A stretch of 64,000 bases of DNA from Incurvaria masculella. Its lineage: Eukaryota > Arthropoda > Insecta > Lepidoptera > Incurvariidae. The translations under genes and the position numbers were made by a program. The stretch covers positions 21,661,001 through 21,725,000 of the forward strand of contig OX335645.2 of NCBI GenBank assembly GCA_946894095.1, written 5' to 3'. Numbering within the stretch: position 1 is the stretch's first letter; the number at the start of each line of letters is the position of its first letter. The notes under the pieces were generated by a model that saw only the letters and a list, made by a program, of their open reading frames with translations, did no database searches and had not been told where the DNA came from. Shown one piece after another: positions 37,109 to 50,455 of the stretch.

Positions 37109-38403
37109 TTTCTAAATTCAAATGGGCCAATAATTTTATTCCATCACAAATTTAGAACTAAACAAAAGAACGACCATTGGAACAGTAAAGTGTAAGATAA
37201 ATGCCTTAGATCACGTGAAATAAATGAGCTAAATTTTATCTTATGAACCGCGAAGGTCACAATTACATGCTACAGTCAGCAAAACAATAGTAACCAACTA
37301 TCTAGGGATTTATTAAAATTACTTAATCACATTCTCAATCAACATACTACTTTCGTAAATTATCTGAAATGTGGTGTAAATACATAAACTAAAATAAAAA
37401 CTACTCAAACTTCCTGCACCCTGTCAACGACCCGGAGGCAATTCCAAAACATTGGATAGCATTAATGATTAGAATGAATGAATGAATGAATGAATGAATG
37501 AATGAATAAATTTATTGTGCAATAGAAAACAAGTACAATTACAAAAACAATTCGAAACAACAACAAAATTGCACAAAGGCGGAGTTAAAAGCCAATTGAG
37601 GAAAATCAATTTATTAATTTCCTGAGACATTGTTGATATCCGGTGGAATGCATGTGTATGTATGTATGTATGTGTAAGAATGAGCACTTTTTTGAGGTTG
37701 AAGCAATTAGGTGAATGATTTTTTTTTCAGAAATACAAAAGAAAACACCTATGTTTTCTATATCAGATAGAGATTTTAACAAAGAAATTGTGACGTGTGA
37801 TAATAAAATAAAATTAACCAGTGATACAGCATGAGCGTATCAACAGTCCATAAGTAGAACATATTTGGCCACTACTGTATATGGTAAGGCTTGTTGGTTG
37901 CACAACATATGTGAGATCATATTGTTATGTACCTATGTATTTAGCATGGAGTTTCACAGGAGTCTTTCAAAGTCTATCAAAAAGCATTAACAGTCCATAG
38001 CCAAAGTGGACTTGATACATTACTAATCTAAGGCCACTAATTTTATGGTTGATCGCTCCAAACTGTTACTTGCAGTACTGGTACTTTTAAAAGTAATCAA
38101 TGACAAGGTCGTATACATTATAAAAACATAGGTCTATGTTAAATCATTTTGTTTTCTTTATATAAAATATTTAGGTATTCCATTTCACATTTTCATCACT
38201 TTACTTTAAAAATATTAAAAAAAAAAACATGAAACTACATAGTTTTGGTTGATCCTACTAAACCTATACGACCATAAACATCCGCATCATCTGAACATTC
38301 TCAATCAACAAAGTAATGGAAATATAAATAAACTCCACGAAGCATTAAAATGGAAGAATAAATCAGTCTAATTGACGTCACGAGGGCCAATAAAAGGCTG
38401 CGA
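37109..38403. other. spacer between the two MPDU1 genes
   Basis: Must hold the promoter of the diverged paralogue and the 3' UTR of the orthologue. A (GAAT)n run at 37473-37507 followed by CAATAGAAAACAAGTAC reads, on the minus strand, like the 3' end and ATTC-repeat tail of a CR1-type LINE (about 37473-37600). No coding remnant is seen. Confidence 0.45.
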
Positions 38404-41400
38404 TTACGCCCTCTTCTTCTTCCTCTTGGTTGTCTTCTCGGCGTTCCAGTACCAGAAGAGCTGCGCCACGAGCAGCCCGTTGGCGAGCGAGGCCACCGCG
38501 TACGTGAGCACCAGTATGAAGTCACCCGTCTCCTGCACCGACGTGAAGATGCGCATCAGCGAGCCCACGAAGAGGAGCAGGCACGTCACCGCTGACAGCT
38601 GACCCGTGCTGCCGTTCTTGTAGTTCGTGAACGCTTGGATCAGCTAAAACAATGCCCACCCTTAGCGAACTTCTAGTAAGCAGCTAGATGGCGCTGTTTC
38701 ATTGGCAGATGTTCTTGACACATAATGAATGGTCGACTAATGTAGACATGTTTTCAGATCCAGCCAGTATCATTGTAGAACTGATTTTATTATTACATAT
38801 GGACATATGTACCCATATATCCATATGTTATAAGTTAATTAATTTTAAAAATGAAATACCAAATAAAATTAAATATTAGAAATGTTTTTTGTATCAGATA
38901 CAGATAGAGAGTTTGTCAATTGCACCTGTATATGTAAATTATAATATCACCATCAACATTATACTGTATGGGTCCGTTACTTAAGGTGGCCCAACCCGCT
39001 CATCTCCCCATACAAAAGGGGAAAGAAGATCACGCCCATATTTCTTGTCAGAGATCCAAAATTTTGCTCAAAATAGCTTTATTTGATCGAACTAGATGTC
39101 TGATGACCATTGGCATTGTAAAATTGTGTTTGGTTTCTAAGTTATAAGGTCCGAAAGTTCGAATTTTTCGCGCGTTTTATACAATAACTTTGGAGGTGGA
39201 TTACGCAATGATAAAGTAAGAACATCGTAAAAAGATTAGTCATCAGACATAGCTTATTTAATCAAGATTTATGATCTATTTGGTTTTTGTTAGATTTTTG
39301 ACTACAGCGGTCGTGGTTTACTTTTAGCTATAAGTCGTCTTGAAATTAAAATTTTCGTAAATCTTACCAAATCATACACTATGCACATTGTCTTTTTTGT
39401 GGACATGTTGCATCTTCCTCAACACGGAGTCTATCTTATTATTTGAAACAGAGAAGGTCCCAGAGCGCAACAGCACGGTTTTGTACCGTGCCCGCGAATG
39501 AGTTGGGCGCGCCGGGTTGGGCCACCTTAAAAGAATACAAGTGTTCCCACTGCATTTCTTTCCGTGCACATCATAAACAGGATGTTGTTCGAATTTACAC
39601 GTAAAGTTGTAGTTCCCTTCCTTACACACTAGATGGTATGGCTAATCCCACCCCAGTTGGTGTCATCGCATTTAATAAACGATGGTTGAAGCGGCAATGA
39701 AAATTGTCCATGTTTAAATATATTCATGTTGGCTACAGTACTCCTATAACTAAAACTCGGCTGTATTTAGTCACAGACCGACCGAAGGGTCTCCGTTTAA
39801 GCTTGGGAAAGAATGCTTTCGTATGACCGGCTGTTCTCCTCTACAGGTCGCATTTCTCAACTGATTCTCGTGAAATTTTGTAAGCAGTTTCCTTAATTAT
39901 ATCCAGAATGTTTTGTTGATTCCGTTTTTGGAAATTTTTCAAAAATGTCACAAAACTTTCTACTTTCGTTTTGTGACAAGACCTAAAGCTTTAAGTAATT
40001 AATACGGTGAGAAAAATACAAGAAAAATAACATGAATAAGATGATCAACATTAATTCAGTTTTGAGTATGCAAAGACAGACTCGTGAGGTCTACAGCTCA
40101 GAGACCCTAGTACTAACTATATAGGTCTTGAAACATGAATATGACCACTTCTCTAGGTGGGCTGTAGGACATGTAGGTTGGCAATATGTTTACCTGGAGC
40201 TAGTGAACACAATGTGAAGTTACGTTTAAGTTGAAAAATATCACCAATTTACATATGATTTTCATCTATGAATAAATTTGGCTGTTAGTACAGCTGGTAT
40301 TGTGCAAACAACGAATGGTAATTTCGTATCAATAACGATGAGTACACCCGAATTTTAGATATGTACCTATATAAGGACCCCTTGGTCCGAATTGGTTTGA
40401 CAGCGAATGTGCTAATAGGGCTCACAAAAAAACCTCAAACCATTTTCTGAAGTGTCTTCAACAAAAAGAGTATTTATTGTTCAACAGTAAACATTTTTCA
40501 AGTAAATAATTGTTTTACTAACATTATGTGACAATGAGGCAAACAGACGAAATTCTTTGACAGCGGTAATAAGCCTTCTTTAAAAATCGATGAACAGACA
40601 AAACAAATACATACATCCGAACATAGAACCTCCTCCTTTTGTGAAGTCGGTAAAATAATTACGAATTTAAGAGTGTGTTTAGAGGAAAATAAATAGACAA
40701 AGAAATATAGTAGTACTTTCATAATATCATGGGTGCCGTCGCTAAAAGCGAAAAAAGAGACTATGAGAGAGAGGCTCTGGTGTCCGTGATCACATGCATT
40801 TTGTCCAGAATTTAATGGTTGTTTAAAGTTGTGAAAAAAATTACCCATATTAACTATATATGTAGGTACTTTATGTTTTTTTTTATTGACAGAACCAAAA
40901 TCACATCTGAGATAGAAAATATACACGGTTAATAATAGAATAAGTCATTAAAATTAAATTAAAGTAGTATCTATGTAGTTGTCCACCAAAATATTACTTT
41001 TGCTCAAAATGTCATATTTTTAGGGTTCCATAGCCAAAGGGTGAAAACGGAACCCTATTACTAAGCCTCCGCTGTCCGTCCGTCCATCCGTCCGTCCGTC
41101 CGTCTGTCACAGGGCTGTATCTCAGTAACCGTAACAGATAGACAGCTGAAATTTTCACAGATTGTGTATTTATTTTGCCGCTATAACAACAAATAGGTAA
41201 GATTATAAAATAATTTAAATTAAAGGGGGCCCCCATACAAAAAACGTGATTTTTTTGTTCGATGGTACGGAACCCTTCGTGTTCGAGTCCGACTCGCACT
41301 TGGCCGGTTTTTTGATAAAAAGCTAGATTTCCGAAGCATTCATTTTTTCGTATGAATTTATGTGACGGGACCCTCGGCACATGAATATGTTCACGCTTGA

Positions 41401-44400
41401 ATGGTTTTTTATCCTGAATAAACTAATCACAAAATAAATCTATAGTTAACCAAAATGTGTGTCTGGTGTCTACTTTTACTTTGTTTATATTAGAGGAAAT
41501 CTGTAATTGGCAACATATTTTAACTCCTGTATTTTGTTAACTTGTTAAATAAATATAAAATGTCATGAAGATGAATCAGCATCCATTAAATTATTTCTGG
41601 AGTTGAAACCACAAATCCCAAAGCAAAAATTTTCATAAAAATTGGTGACTTTAGAGGATCAAATTTCAAATTTAGAAAAAAAGTAGTAAAGACTTATCAG
41701 GTCTGGAAAGTCCCTAAAGTGTTCTGAAAGTTATTGTCAATTTGTGAACAAATAAATAGTGATGATTCTAACAAAAAAAGAAAACGTTATCTCTAACAAT
41801 GTAAACTGTAGCAATCAAAACTAATACACCTTAGTAAATGCTTAAATAGACTTAAAATAATGTTCTTAAGGTGGCTCATCCCGCTCATCTCCCCATACAA
41901 AAGGGGAAAGAAGATCACGCCCATATTTCTTGTCAGAGATCCAAAATTTTGCTAAAAATAGCTTTATTTGATCGAACTAGACGTCTGAGGACCATTGGCA
42001 TTGTAAAATTGTGTTTAGTTTCTAAGTTATAAGGACCGAAAGTTCGCATTTTTCGCGCGTTTTATACAATAACTTTGGAGGTGGATTACGCAATGATAAA
42101 GTAAGAACATCTTAAAAAGATTAGTCATCAGACATAGCTTATTTAATCAAGATTTATAATCTATTTGGTTTTTGTTCGATTTTTTACTACAGCGGTCGTG
42201 GTTTACTTTTAGCTATAAGTCGTTTTTAAATTAAAATTTTCGTAAATCTTACCAAATCATACACTATGCACATTGTCTTTTTTGTGGACATGTTGCATCT
42301 TCCTCATCACGGAGCCTGTCTTATTCTTTGAAACAGAGAAGGTCCCAGAGCGCAACAGCACGGTTTTATACCGTGCCCGCGAATGAGTTAGGCCCGCCGG
42401 GTTGGGCCACCTTAAGTGGCAAATTAAAAAGGTACAACAGACTAAAAACATGCTATAATTAAAAATCATAGATAACCACCCAAAAGGCTTCAAACCAGTC
42501 TTACCTTTCCTGCCAGAACGATTGGAACATTGCTGGCCTGCAACATCCATAGTACATCCACCGGAGTGTAGCTTATGAGTGCAGTAACTGCGACCGCGTA
42601 AGCTACCACAAATGTCGCTGCCGTCTTTGGAGCACCCCCAAAGTGGAGAATGAGTGCAGCTATGGCAGCCGTCTGCAGGCCAAGGAATGTGCCTTCACCC
42701 CATGCACTGAAAAGCAAAAACAACTCACTGCTGCATCACTGTGCTGTAAAATATTTGATCGATACTTCCTCAGTGTTAAAGTACCTTAAATTGGCAAACA
42801 TATCATAATCCAAGCGGCATTGCGACATGTATACGAATGCTAGGCAATTCAGGACAAATGGAGAACAATGTAAAACCTTTTTTCAGTGAAAATGGACATG
42901 GATAGCTAATGCCACAACCACCGTCATGATGTAAGCCCAACACAACGCATCCCCAAAGTAATAAGGTGCCATGCCAGGACCTTCCTTCTATGGTACCTAG
43001 TGTATTTTTATGAAGGTATTTTTTAGTATTCAAGACAAATATCAATCTAAAATATGTCATAAAAGAGCACCAACATTGGTTTGACTGGCCTACCCTATTT
43101 ATACTGTGTTATAGCACTAAGGCTACAGTGCAGGACAGTTTAACGATGATGAAGTTAGATTGCCCGGCGGCAGAAGACGACTAATCAGTGCTTTTTTTTT
43201 TATGTGACTGGACATGGACGGCTAATACCACACCTTCTGTCATGGTATTAGCCTAACACACCACATGGGAACTAGGTGCCATGCCAGGACCTTCCTTATG
43301 TTGCACGGCTACATTGAACTGGATGGAAAACACGGAACAATTTTCATTGCCTCTTCGAACATCGTTCATTCAATGTCATGGTACCAACCCGGGCGGGATT
43401 AACCCTACCACCTAGTAAGTAAGGAAGGGGACCTACAGTTTAACGTGGAATCCGAACCACGGCCAGCCTCTCTCAACGGTCGAATGGTCACCCTTCCAAG
43501 ACCATACCGGACCCAGCGTTGCTTAACTTCGGAGAGCGATCGCCGAAGTGTCGCGCCACTGGTCCTTTTCCTACAGTATAATAAAACAGGGATAGTAAAC
43601 AACTAGAAGCATGGTTAATATAAACCAACAAATAGATTTTCTCTAGAAGCCGCACGGTAGCGCTGCTAGTGTCCAATATGTCGACTTTACTCATATTTAG
43701 CATCGAGACCCAGTCTAATAAACAAAATTGTGTTCTGTCTATGGCGACATTTTTCTTGTATAAATGACATACTAGGCTACCTGTATGCAAAAATTGTACT
43801 TTTGACACTTCGAAATAATGTTTAGTCGTAAATTGTACGGTAATTGATGGGTCGATCGATCAACTATTTTGAAATGCAAATGTTGACTGACCAGGCTTAA
43901 ATCATATGTTGATGTCCCTTAGTTTGAGACAGCATATAAAATCTGAGAGCAAACAAACCGACGCAATCGGTAAAAATAGAAGACAGATTGCTAAATTCAT
44001 AGAACTTAAAAAACTCGCTGATTATTTTCACTGGTACTTACAAGGTTCTACTTTGTATATGAAATGGCACTGTATTGAAGAAGGTGCTGCCATTTATAAA
44101 TGCAGGATCACAAACAATCGAGGCTGCGCAAGAAACAAATAAACCTCTCCTGCGTGCCCGACATGTTCTAGCTTTTAGCCAGTTTTGCAGTCATCCAGTA
44201 TTTTCCGGGTTGATTCAGTATCTAAAATAGAACAACTTTTGCTACAAAAGCGTCTATTTATAATGGTTACCAATTAAATAACTTATCAAAGCTCAGAGTT
44301 CGCAGAGACCCAAATAATCCGCACCTGCCGCAGTCAATCCCTCCGCAGGGCGAGGTGTGGCTACCTTTGGTCACAATTGCATTTGATTTTAAGCATACCC

Positions 44401-46350
44401 ATCTCGCTGGTTTATGTACATGTTTCCGCATTTGAGCCTCTAGTCTGACTTCTCACCTAAATGGGGGTTCACACCAAATCAATTGAATAGCATTTTATTT
44501 GAGCGGTCGAAGAAGTAAAACTCGCATGGGTTTGACATTTTTTCCATAAACTCCATAAACGCCACGTGACAATTTACCCAATCGGAATTAGGTATTTTCC
44601 GCATCTGAAGATATGTCTTTGTTAGGTTACTTTTTTGATAAGACCTTAAATTCTGTGCCCAGGGTTATTTTTCTTACTTATCCAAGATTATGTGCATTTT
44701 CAAAAAAAAATATATATATATAATGTATACAATGTATTCAATGGTTGAAAATATTTTACTTATTATAAAAGATATTCGTATCATAAGTTATTTGTTTGAA
44801 TAAGTTAAAAATAATTAGATAAACAACACTACCTTTAACGATGTTACCTTTAAAGACATCAAACTAATTCTTTAGTTTGATATCTCAAAAGGTAATTTCG
44901 TAAGGCAGCCTTACAGTTGCAGTTTCTTGAAACTCTGATTACTGTGGTGACGTCACAGCTTCCGCCACCACGCCGGTTTGCTAGGGGCTTGCAAGCAAAG
45001 CGCCCGCGTGCATCGTGACCGGCGACTGAAGCTGTGACATCATGCGATGAAACGGAGCGTTAAAAACAAGGTAAACTTTCAACCATTATTTCTCGGAAAG
45101 TATTCGATCTTTTTGAATTATTTCAAAAGTGTTACCCAACATTTTTTTATAATTTTTTTGTGAACAGTCACTGTTACCTATGGTATGGTCTAACGCCTAA
45201 TTGCACATTATTGACATAGCATAGGTGAAAAAGATTGCCTGGGCATCCATCACAGGTGTGATACAGTGTCAGTTTGACAACAAATATTTTTTTATTCCCT
45301 AAATTATCGAATAACAATTAATGGTAGTCTGAACTTGGCATAGGTAGTTATGTAAGGTGCCACTGACAGTGTTCAAGCGAGCACAGCGTGGATGGCTTTC
45401 ACGTATTTCATACAGGAGTTATCAACATTAAATAAAAAAAAATGCGTAACTCAAATCTGATGTGAGCAGTGAGTTGTGCATCAGATCAGATAGTCTTATC
45501 ATACCGACCTGTGAGGAACGCCCAGGCAAATAACCCCACCCTGCATATACAAGCTGCTCTTTTGTATATTCACACCACTGCAGCGTATTATTCTGGAGGC
45601 AAAACTGAGGACATTATACGGTTTGATTTTAAAATATATAGTATTTGTTGAATATAATTTATTTTGCTATCACAATCTAGTCGAGGGTCCACAGATCATG
45701 CTTTTATTTGTATATGTATAGGTGTGAGGTTAGAAAACTTAAATACTAACTACAGCATTATAATTAACATACATAAAGTATTGAAGTTTACCTGAATGGG
45801 AATCCTTTGACACAGCTGTATGCGACAGAGGCTGTGATGGCGAATAGCTCTAAAAGTACGCCATAGATGTTGAGCCCCTTGCTACTGCCACTACGCACGA
45901 TTTTCAGAATCTGAGGTAGCTTCACCAGCACCGAGCCCGCGATGATTGCCACTCCGAGGCCTTTGCTCAGTGTTGACTTGAAGCAAGGGACTGGAACCAA
46001 GGGATTGCTGCGTCATGTTAAACGTGCACAAGCAAATTAAAATTATTAAGAGTACACCACTCCACTATTGGGGCCAGGTAAATAACTCGAGGTGCGTAGA
46101 AGCCACAATGAAATAATTCTGAATGTTTTTAACCACACCCGGTGATTAAAGAACTTGGTTGAACGTGTAACATCAACTTTAGCGTAGAAATGATTACGTG
46201 GATGATATTAATCTTGCTGTAATGAAAATCGCTGATGTGGACTATGGCAAAGTAGAACTTACCATCAAAAAAATTGTATTTTACGAAATATTCCTCAAAG
46301 CACGTCTCCGATAGTAACGTTAGCGCCAAAGCGCGTACAAATTCCGTCAT
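38404..46350 (-). CDS. MPDU1: MPDU1, mannose-P-dolichol utilization defect 1 protein
   Basis: Four exons on the minus strand: 46263-46350, 45792-45990, 42505-42706, 38404-38643, totalling 729 nt and 242 aa (animal orthologues are about 247 aa). Family signatures are clear: [30 protein letters not shown] (first PQ-loop, residues 55-56), [28 protein letters not shown] (second loop), [23 protein letters not shown] and LFWYWNAEK. The lysine-rich C-terminus (KRKKKRA) fits ER residence. It is required for dolichol-linked mannose and glucose donors used in N-glycosylation and GPI synthesis. The start ATG (46348-46350) gives the same 88-nt first exon as the paralogue. Introns 2 and 3 are swollen by transposable elements. 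Confidence 0.95.
38981..39530 (-). mobile_element. TTAA-flanked 550 bp MITE, copy 3
   Basis: TTAA at 38981-38984 and 39527-39530. Orientation is opposite to copy 2. It lies in MPDU1 intron 3 and is close in sequence to copies 4 and 5. Confidence 0.85.
39590..39715 (+). mobile_element. SINE fragment
   Basis: Contains TTACACGTAAAGTTGTAGTT and the GGTTGAAGCGGCAATGA body motif. It lacks head and tail. Confidence 0.45.
41023..41312 (+). mobile_element. GTCC-rich element, copy 1
   Basis: About 290 bp: starts AGGGTTCCATAGCCAAAGGG, then a (GTCC)n stretch at 41083-41104 and CTGTCACAGGGCTGTATCTC. It ends with GAACCCTTCGTGTTCGAGTC followed by a near-palindrome, then ACTTGGCCGGTTTTTT. Other copies are at 51876, 57574, 58186 (inverted) and 63797 (inverted). 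Confidence 0.7.
41866..42415 (-). mobile_element. TTAA-flanked 550 bp MITE, copy 4
   Basis: TTAA at 41866-41869 and 42412-42415. Same orientation as copy 3 and in the same MPDU1 intron, only about 90 bp from exon 3. Confidence 0.85.
42880..43580 (-). mobile_element. two minus-strand SINE copies
   Basis: A truncated copy at 42880-42995 and a longer one at 43190-43580. The longer one has a T-run (its poly-A tail on this strand), then TATGTGACTGGACATGGACG, ACCAACCCGGGCGGGATTAA, and a tRNA-like head near 43490-43570. Confidence 0.6.
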
Positions 46351-46682
46351 ATTTGTGTTAATAATATTATTTTATGTTCAACCTAAAATTCAACGTTTTC
46401 GACGGACGGTCAAATCATTATCAAAGAGTATGTAAACGAGATCATTAATTATGATCTGTGTTTTCTGTATCCACAGAATAACTTGAGCTAGAGATTACAG
46501 ATTCAAAAATAATTGTTTAAAAAAAGAATGTTATCACTCTAATAAAATAATTTCTTTTGAATGACAATATTATGCATAGAAATAGGATGGATAGGATGAA
46601 AGCGCGCTGCGCGCGCATGCTAGGTCTCTGATATTATGCAAGTTGCGTGCCTTTTTTTGTCATGACTATCAGGGAGTCTAAT

Positions 46683-46990
46683 CATGAGATTTTCACCTGT
46701 GAGTCACAACGCCTTTGTACTCATGAAATGACAGCCACGAGTTACCCCAGTGTTGTCCCTTTCTAATAATTCTAATTAGAGTGCAATGACACAACAAAAT
46801 ATTTAATGTTTGATGACGTCAAGCGAAAGCGTTTCACTTACATCTGTCATTTATTCGTTTTCGCTTTGCGCTTGACCTGCGGGTCTCATGACATTATCAC
46901 CTGTGACTGTGAGTACAAAAATGTATGACTCACCAATTGGTCACCAGTAATTCAACGGCGACTCGCAGGTGAAAATCTCATGAGTAGATA
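46683..46990. mobile_element. MITE family C, copy 2
   Basis: Ends ATGAGATTTTCACCTGTGAG and its complement (GCAGGTGAAAATCTCATGAG). The middle matches 8413-8665. Confidence 0.6.
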
Positions 46991-47076
46991 CGCTGAAGAA
47001 GATATCATGACCGACCAAATTCGGACCCATATGTTAATAGATCTTCGATACAATAGAAGATATTTCGCCAGTTCAC

Positions 47077-47198
47077 TAACGCCGGTTGCCACAATCTCCA
47101 GATACAAAAATCCCAAAGTTACTTTTCGGTTACACCACGTAAATAAGCCATGTAACCGAAAGCTAATTATCTAATTTCAGGTGGTGAAAACAGGGGCA
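47077..47198. mobile_element. family D palindromic MITE
   Basis: About 120 bp with inverted halves (CCAGATACAAAAATCCCAAAG and its partner further right; ends GGTGGTGAAAACAGGGG). A second copy follows at 48324-48450. Confidence 0.55.
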
Positions 47199-47199
47199 A

Positions 47200-48323
47200 G
47201 ACAGTAAAAGAAACACAATATCGAAAAATATGCATAGAATGATTATTTGACAAAAGAGATGGTTGTAAAGTACAATTTTCTTTCCATCAGAAAAAAAGAC
47301 CCAAAAAAAAGCAATCTCTGCAGTCTTTGAACTGCATGTGCTGCCATCTTTCTACGCCGCGTGTGTTTTGTTCTATCTTTCATGGCGTTTGCAAAATATT
47401 AAATAGATGGCGTATGTAACGCTTTCGAAGTTTTGAATCTTGAAAGACGTGTAGGCGGAAGGTAGGTGGCAATATTTTCTTTGGGCGAAGCGTTGGTGTC
47501 ATATTATCTTGTAGTAAAAATGCCACGTTAGCGAAAATGTACATAGCATACGTGTTACGTCAAACGGCCTACAACATTTCCCTGCAATGTTAAATGTCGT
47601 GGTATGTCTTACAACGAACAGGGAAATGGTCAGTGTACACCGACCCGACGCTACGCAATGCGAGACAACGTCAAATAAATAAACAACGTGAACCAACAAT
47701 GGCTATCCTATAATAACAATAGAAAATAGGTCATATTCGCTATGGGATGCGCTATGGCTATTGTCCACGGAGGCACGAAAAGTCGAAAAGGCACAAGTCG
47801 GATTTATTTCCAAAATATTGTCGTCGTCGAGCAACCTCAAAGGTACGGGAATTCGTGCGGGTTTGGCGTCGTCATCTCGTCGCGACGAGACAACGATGTC
47901 AAGCCCGCACTCGCCTTTGCAGCCTACCTATTTCGTGACAAGTTCCTAAAGTCGTGGGTACAATATTACTCACGGATATTACTTCTGCGAAGAGAGGTGA
48001 AAGGGGTAATTCGCAATAAAAATCGCGGGTCGTCATTCAAATCAAATCAAATCAAACCCGTTCACCCGGTCACCCGTTCTAAAATAAATTGGAGGTAGGT
48101 AGGTACGTTACATATATAGGACTTTCGTGGACTTAGAATACGTTTATTTCATTTCAGTTTATTTCAGAAAATTGCATAGATTTCATATTTCCGTGATCAT
48201 AATGTAGTAGTAATAGGTAATATAGTAAGAAACCTATGAAGAAACCATCGACATAATTGCTTTATGTACGTCAATGGAAGAAACAAAGGAATCAATGGAC
48301 TACAGTATATCGATGACTAACCC
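47200..48323. other. MPDU1-CTCF spacer, nothing firm
   Basis: Divergent intergenic region. A 118-codon plus-strand frame at 47742-48098 has no recognised domain. The GC-richer stretch at about 47340-47950 could contain the CTCF promoter and untranslated first exon, but I cannot define them. Confidence 0.3.
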
Positions 48324-48450
48324 CTGTTTTCACCACCTCCAGTTACCTGAAATCCGATAGTTAACTTTCGGCTACATTGCATATTTGTATGATGTAACCG
48401 AAAGATAACTTTGGGATTTTTGTAGCTGGAGGTGGTGGAACCGGGCGTAA
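48324..48450. mobile_element. family D palindromic MITE, uninterrupted copy
   Basis: Starts CCCCTGTTTTCACCACCTCC and ends GGAGGTGGTGGAACCGGG, with the inverted pair AACTTTCGGCTACAT / ATGTAACCGAAAGATAAC at the centre. Confidence 0.65.
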
Positions 48451-49017
48451 GTGGTTTAAAAAGAACTAAGTAGGTGAATGAAATTTGATATAATTTCATA
48501 TTTTTTTATCAAAAAGATTAATAAAGTACAATATATCGGTTACTATCTTTTTGTCAATATTTAACTGAATAGATAAATATGTACCTAAGTATATCCAGGT
48601 TGTTAACACAACAATGAAAACAAAAAGGGGCTAATTAATTAATTCTAAAAACACTTAGGTACAGTCAACCAAAGGTTAAAGGATACACTTCCGGTTAAAC
48701 GCAAAAGTGAATGGTGATTAAATACAACCTCTGATCAATTTTGTTAGGGTTTTGTTTACTCGGTAGCTATTAGACATCCTCAACTATGTTTGAATCTATA
48801 CTCAACACTACAATTGTTTCCAAAAGTCAAAGTATTTCGACTGTTCATCTTTTCATTCAACCGGATGTGTATCCTAAACTCTTTGTTCGACTGTACCTAT
48901 TTCATTTTTCAAACTTTGCAATCAGCAAAAAATATAAAATCAAAGCATGGAAGGAGATGAATAGAAACCAAAACTCTTTTGTTTGAGGCGGCGTAGACAC
49001 TTTTAAATTACTTAAAA

Positions 49018-49712
49018 TGGCAGCAGCGCCGTCGAGTGAGTTCGCTTACGAATTCGCCAATACTACTGATTTTCTCGAGTTCCAACGACACGTATGAAAG
49101 AACTTGAGCGTACGCTATTTAGTAATATTCGATGTTGCCCTGCGACTCTGGAATTCACTAGCGAATCGATTAAAAGACTTTTTCCACTAACTCGCGGCTC
49201 CGCTGCCGCCATACGAATGAGTTTCGATCGCCACTCTCGTCATTCCATGCTCGCTGTTCGTAGCTCAGGGGCGCGGCGACTGGCATTGTTATTCCACCAC
49301 TTTCTTACTCTTTTTGAGATGGATATGTTCATTACGTCACGAGTGCGAGCTGTTGGCTCGTTGTTTTCTTCCGCCCGCGTTTGGTTTTAGCCTTTGCCCG
49401 CAGGCAGTTCATAGTGGGGGCCTTATTCAGGCAGGTTTGCTGGTTTTCCTCACTGCCGGCCTTCCTCACTACTGGTCTTCCTCAGTCGGTTCGTCTTCCA
49501 CGACGAGGTCGCGCGGGTACTTCTTTCTGCCCTTTGGCGGTCGGGCGTGGAGCGGTGTCGGTTCCCATATATGCGGGAACCTCGGCGGGAACTGTGACGC
49601 GTCGACACGCTTGAACATGATGTCGCCGCACGGCCGATGAAGTCGTCCAGTGGCTCAATCTTCGCCTTGAGGTCCCTAACGATCGTTGAGCTGTCCCAAC
49701 CCATGTAAAGCT
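49018..49712. other. GC-rich stretch, unassigned
   Basis: Overlapping open frames up to 108 codons on both strands without a consistent domain. Includes MAAAPSSEFAYEFANTTDFL from 49018, which ends soon after, and RCCPATLEFTSESIKRLFPL near 49120-49190, which could be a LINE or other element relict. No splice structure makes it a gene. Confidence 0.2.
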
Positions 49713-49920
49713 TCCCTTTCCCTACTAGGTGGTAAAATTAAGCCCGCCCGTGTTGGTACCAAAGGATGGTCTAAACGGCTGAGCATGGTCCGTAATTTCC
49801 ATCCAATGTAGCCGTGCAAATAATGGCACCTAATTCATTTGGGACTGCGGTTTGTTGGTCTCATATCATGGCGGGGGGGTTGTATTACCCACTTATGTCA
49901 GTCACACAAAAAAATACAAC
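49713..49920 (+). mobile_element. SINE copy, degraded
   Basis: CCTACTAGGTGGTAAAATTA and AGCCGTGCAAATAATGGCAC match the SINE body. An A-rich tail follows at about 49908. Confidence 0.5.
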
Positions 49921-49954
49921 TTTCCATCTGAGTTCTTAAAAATACTGGTGCATG

Positions 49955-50445
49955 TCGACGGAGAGGGAGTCAGAGGCACTCTTCTTTCTTCCTTCCTCTG
50001 AAGGCTGGAGTAGAGTGGAAAAGTATTATGATCTGACTGGCTGTCGTAGTCACAGGAAATCGAATATTTGATAATTTAAGAATTGCATTCTTTGTCCATT
50101 GACCAAAGCATAATTTTGCATGGCGGCTGCCAATAAACTTGCGAAATCGTTTTCTAGGCCCTACGTTTCCCTACCCCTAAAAGTTGTCAGATTTTGATTC
50201 TTTCGTAAATATCTGTATTTTCAGTAAAAAAAATCGAAAGTGGACGTAAAAATAGACAAATTTTTTCCAATGTTTATTAGCCAATATTTTCTATTCTAAA
50301 AGGTATAACAAAACAAATTAAAACATACAGACGTAGATTTCATAAAAATATTTTAGAATCCAAAATAAGAAAAACATTTAGAGCATGGAAACAGTTATCG
50401 CCCGTAGTATGGGGAGTTGATAGGATAACGACTCTCTTAATTATT
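49955..50445 (-). repeat. interspersed repeat family E, uninterrupted copy
   Basis: Contains CCTACGTTTCCCTACCCCTA, GACAAAGCATAATTTTGCA-like sequence, and the end TCGCCCGTAGTATGGGGAGT followed by AACGACTCTCTTA. It is the empty-site counterpart of the repeat split by mariner at 21115. At about 50350-50365 it has the uninterrupted sequence ATATTTTAGAATCC. Confidence 0.65.
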
Positions 50446-50455
50446 TTTACGCCTC

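Noticed and set aside
41083..41104. CRISPR-like or coding tandem repeat
   Set aside because: It is a (GTCC)n microsatellite inside a dispersed element.
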